From DASTFP01 sp963816855 (GTDB taxonomy: Bacteria > Verrucomicrobiota > Verrucomicrobiia > Chthoniobacterales > Terrimicrobiaceae), in assembly GCA_963816855.1 (NCBI GenBank), contig CAWFMA010000022.1, positions 62,001 to 126,000 on the forward strand: DNA of 64,000 nucleotides. Direction: 5' to 3'. A model generated the notes under the pieces. That model made no database searches and had not been told where the DNA came from. It saw nothing but the letters and a program-made list of their open reading frames with translations. Below are positions 62,311 through 64,000 of the stretch, one piece after another. The position numbers and the translations under genes are program-made. Within the stretch, counting starts at the first letter, position 1. Each line of letters begins with the position of its first letter.

Positions 62311-64000
62311 ATGCAAAAGGAAGGTATCGCCATTGTCGGAATCGGCTGCCGATTTCCGGGCGGCATTAACGACGCTGAATCATTTTGGAAATTTCTCGTG
62401 GACGGCCGCGAGGCAGTCAGCGAGGTCCCGCCCGATCGCTGGAATCTGAAGCGTTATCACGATCCCGAGCCCGGTATTGCCGGCAAATCGATCACGTGCC
62501 GCGGGGGATTTATAAGCGGAATCGACCAGTTCGATCCGCAATTTTTTGGAATTTCTCCGCGCGAAGCGCCCTACGTGGATCCCCAACACCGGCTTCTTCT
62601 GGAGACAGCCTGGGAGGCGATCGAGGACGCGGGCATGGTGCTCGACTTGGAAAGTGGAACCGACCTCGCGGTATTCGCCGGAATTTCTCACAACGACTAT
62701 CAGGTGATTCAGGGAGCGCCGTGGGACTGTTCGGGAATTACCTCCCACTCGCCTACCGGCACGGCGCATAGTATCGCGGCAAACCGCATCTCTTACTGCT
62801 TTAACTTGCGCGGACCAAGCATTGCGCTGGATACCGCCTGTTCCTCGGCCCTGACGGCGGTGCATGTTGCTTGTGAACATATTTGGGCGGGGAACGGTGA
62901 CGCGGCTCTCGCGGGCGCCGTGACCGTGATGATCACGCAGGGCGGCTTCATCGGATTTTCGCAGGCTTCGATGCTTTCGCCTGACGGCCGTTGCAAAGCG
63001 TTCGACGCGTCGGCCAACGGTTTTGTCCGGGGTGAAGGAGCGGGGATCGTGGTCCTCAAGCGTCTTTCCAAGGCCATCGAGGAGGGTGACTCGATCCACG
63101 CAGTGATCATCGGGACGGCAGTTAATCAGGATGGGCATACCAACGGGATTTCTCTCCCAAGCGTCGAGGCGCAGGCGCGCCTCGTGCGGGAGGCCTGCAA
63201 AAACGCAGGGATCGCCCCCTCTCAAATCGGGTTTGTGGAAGCGCACGGAACAGGGACGGCCGTGGGAGATCCGATCGAGGCACACGCGTTGTCGGACGCC
63301 TTGTGCGCGGATCGTCCGGACGGTGTTCCTTTGCCTATAGGGTCGGTGAAAACCAACCTCGGCCACCTGGAAACAGCCGCCGGCTTGGCCGGTTTGGTCA
63401 AAGCCGTTCTGATGCTTAAGCATCGCCAAATTCCGGCGAGTTTGCATTTTGAAACCCCCAGTCCCCATATTGACTTTGCGGCGCTCAGGCTGCGAGTGCC
63501 TACATTTCTGGAGCCCTTTCCCAACGGTTCGAGGGAGAGAATGGTGGGAGTGAATTCATTTGGCTTCGGGGGTTCGAACTCGCATGTGATCCTCGCCGAG
63601 GCGCCGTCTCGCGCGCAGCCGTCGCTCGCGGTTTCCGGGTCGGAACGCCCGTGGCCGCTCGTTTTGTCCGCGCGCTCCGAGGCGGCGCTGCTCCTATCGG
63701 CGTCTCGCTTCAGCGACTGGTTGGAGGCCAAGGAAAAGTTCAACGGGAACTCACCGGTGCTGCCTGATCTCACCTACACACTCGGGGCGAGACGGAACCA
63801 CCATCAGTACCGGCTGGCCATGGTTGGACGCTCTGCCGCGGAAGTTGTTCAAGAATTGAGGGCTTTTGCGACGAGCCAAACGGCTCCCCGGGTGAAGTCG
63901 GCTTTCGCACCGCGGGGCGAGAGGCCGCCGCGTGTCGCATTCATCATGAGCGGACAGGGACCGCAATGGTGGGGGATGGGACGCGACCTCTCGCGTCAGG
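62311..64000 (+). CDS. Type I polyketide synthase, KS and start of AT (runs off window)
   Basis: 563 codons from the ATG at 62311 to the edge, open throughout. Ketosynthase: IAIVGIGCRFPGGINDAESF at the start, Cys177 in LDTACSSALTAVH, His312 in VEAHGTGTAVGDPIEA, His352 in NLGHLETAAG, and FGFGGSNSHVIL at the end. After a linker, PRVAFIMSGQGPQWWGMGRD opens the acyltransferase domain. All KS catalytic residues are present. There is no loading module or ACP before the KS, so this protein either extends a chain from elsewhere or is an iterative, highly reducing type (PUFA/enediyne/glycolipid-like). The rest of the cluster lies to the right. Confidence 0.96.
   Translation, partial: MQKEGIAIVGIGCRFPGGINDAESFWKFLVDGREAVSEVPPDRWNLKRYHDPEPGIAGKSITCRGGFISGIDQFDPQFFGISPREAPYVDPQHRLLLETAWEAIEDAGMVLDLESGTDLAVFAGISHNDYQVIQGAPWDCSGITSHSPTGTAHSIAANRISYCFNLRGPSIALDTACSSALTAVHVACEHIWAGNGDAALAGAVTVMITQGGFIGFSQASMLSPDGRCKAFDASANGFVRGEGAGIVVLKRLSKAIEEGDSIHAVIIGTAVNQDGHTNGISLPSVEAQARLVREACKNAGIAPSQIGFVEAHGTGTAVGDPIEAHALSDALCADRPDGVPLPIGSVKTNLGHLETAAGLAGLVKAVLMLKHRQIPASLHFETPSPHIDFAALRLRVPTFLEPFPNGSRERMVGVNSFGFGGSNSHVILAEAPSRAQPSLAVSGSERPWPLVLSARSEAALLLSASRFSDWLEAKEKFNGNSPVLPDLTYTLGARRNHHQYRLAMVGRSAAEVVQELRAFATSQTAPRVKSAFAPRGERPPRVAFIMSGQGPQWWGMGRDLSRQ

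Noticed and set aside
1..64000. tRNA, rRNA, CRISPR array, replication origin
   Set aside because: I looked for T-arm consensus GGTTCRANYCC with paired stems, for regularly spaced repeats of 24-40 bp and for DnaA-box clusters and found none that hold up. GTTCGAATCC near 430 and 17730 lies inside genes.

Overview
The window is 64 kb of bacterial chromosome of moderate to high GC (by eye mid to high fifties percent). Gene style, Shine-Dalgarno sequences, soil-type accessory genes (CYP102 fusion, FUSC exporter, DUF4331, DUF3300, type I PKS) and the recombinase type fit a free-living soil or environmental bacterium. Verrucomicrobiota or Acidobacteriota are my guess. No rRNA, tRNA or other phylogenetic marker is present, so this is inference only.

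Layout. 1-2.4 kb: 5' part of a cysteine-type formate dehydrogenase, running off the left edge. 2.5-22.6 kb: accessory DNA with intact single genes (two aldo/keto reductases, cupin, VOC protein, Old Yellow Enzyme, secreted proteins) scattered among insertion sequences (IS5-like, IS110, ISL3) and many decayed genes (aldehyde dehydrogenase, histidine kinase plus receiver, polysaccharide deacetylase, quinone oxidoreductase, cdsA, plsC, SDR, SnoaL-like, ICMT-like). 22.7-25.6 kb: a large sensor kinase made of two tandem [cyclic-nucleotide-binding + histidine kinase] modules. 26.6-36.5 kb: glycoside hydrolase, decayed tyrosine recombinase, FUSC-family membrane protein, self-sufficient P450/reductase fusion. 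37-51 kb: a second accessory stretch with phage terminase, type III restriction and recombinase remnants, an intact IS5-family element, small-molecule enzymes (enoyl-CoA hydratase, Zn alcohol dehydrogenase, SDR), CsbD, cupins, VOC, a receiver protein lacking its phosphoacceptor Asp, and IS/MITE scars. 51.4-64 kb: compact and mostly intact: topoisomerase IB, DUF3008, a hendecad-repeat membrane protein, DUF3300 protein, carotenoid-desaturase-like FAD oxidoreductase, amidase lipoprotein, TPR protein, asparagine synthetase B, and the start of a type I polyketide synthase running off the right edge.

The main theme is gene decay between 2.5 and 51 kb: at least twenty recognisable gene remnants coexist with intact ORFs of 1080, 965, 759 and 385 codons. 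Long intact frames, internal deletions and joined fragments point to real decay rather than only base-calling error, although several single-base frameshifts should be checked on reads. Some intact or nearly intact genes (quinone oxidoreductase, CYP102, DUF4331) are clearly more GC-rich than their neighbours and look transferred.

The best candidates for new biology are the tandem-duplicated sensor kinase, a two-copy MITE family with about 25-bp terminal inverted repeats, the hendecad-repeat membrane protein near DUF3300 and topoisomerase IB, and the divergent asparagine synthetase/PKS locus at the right edge.
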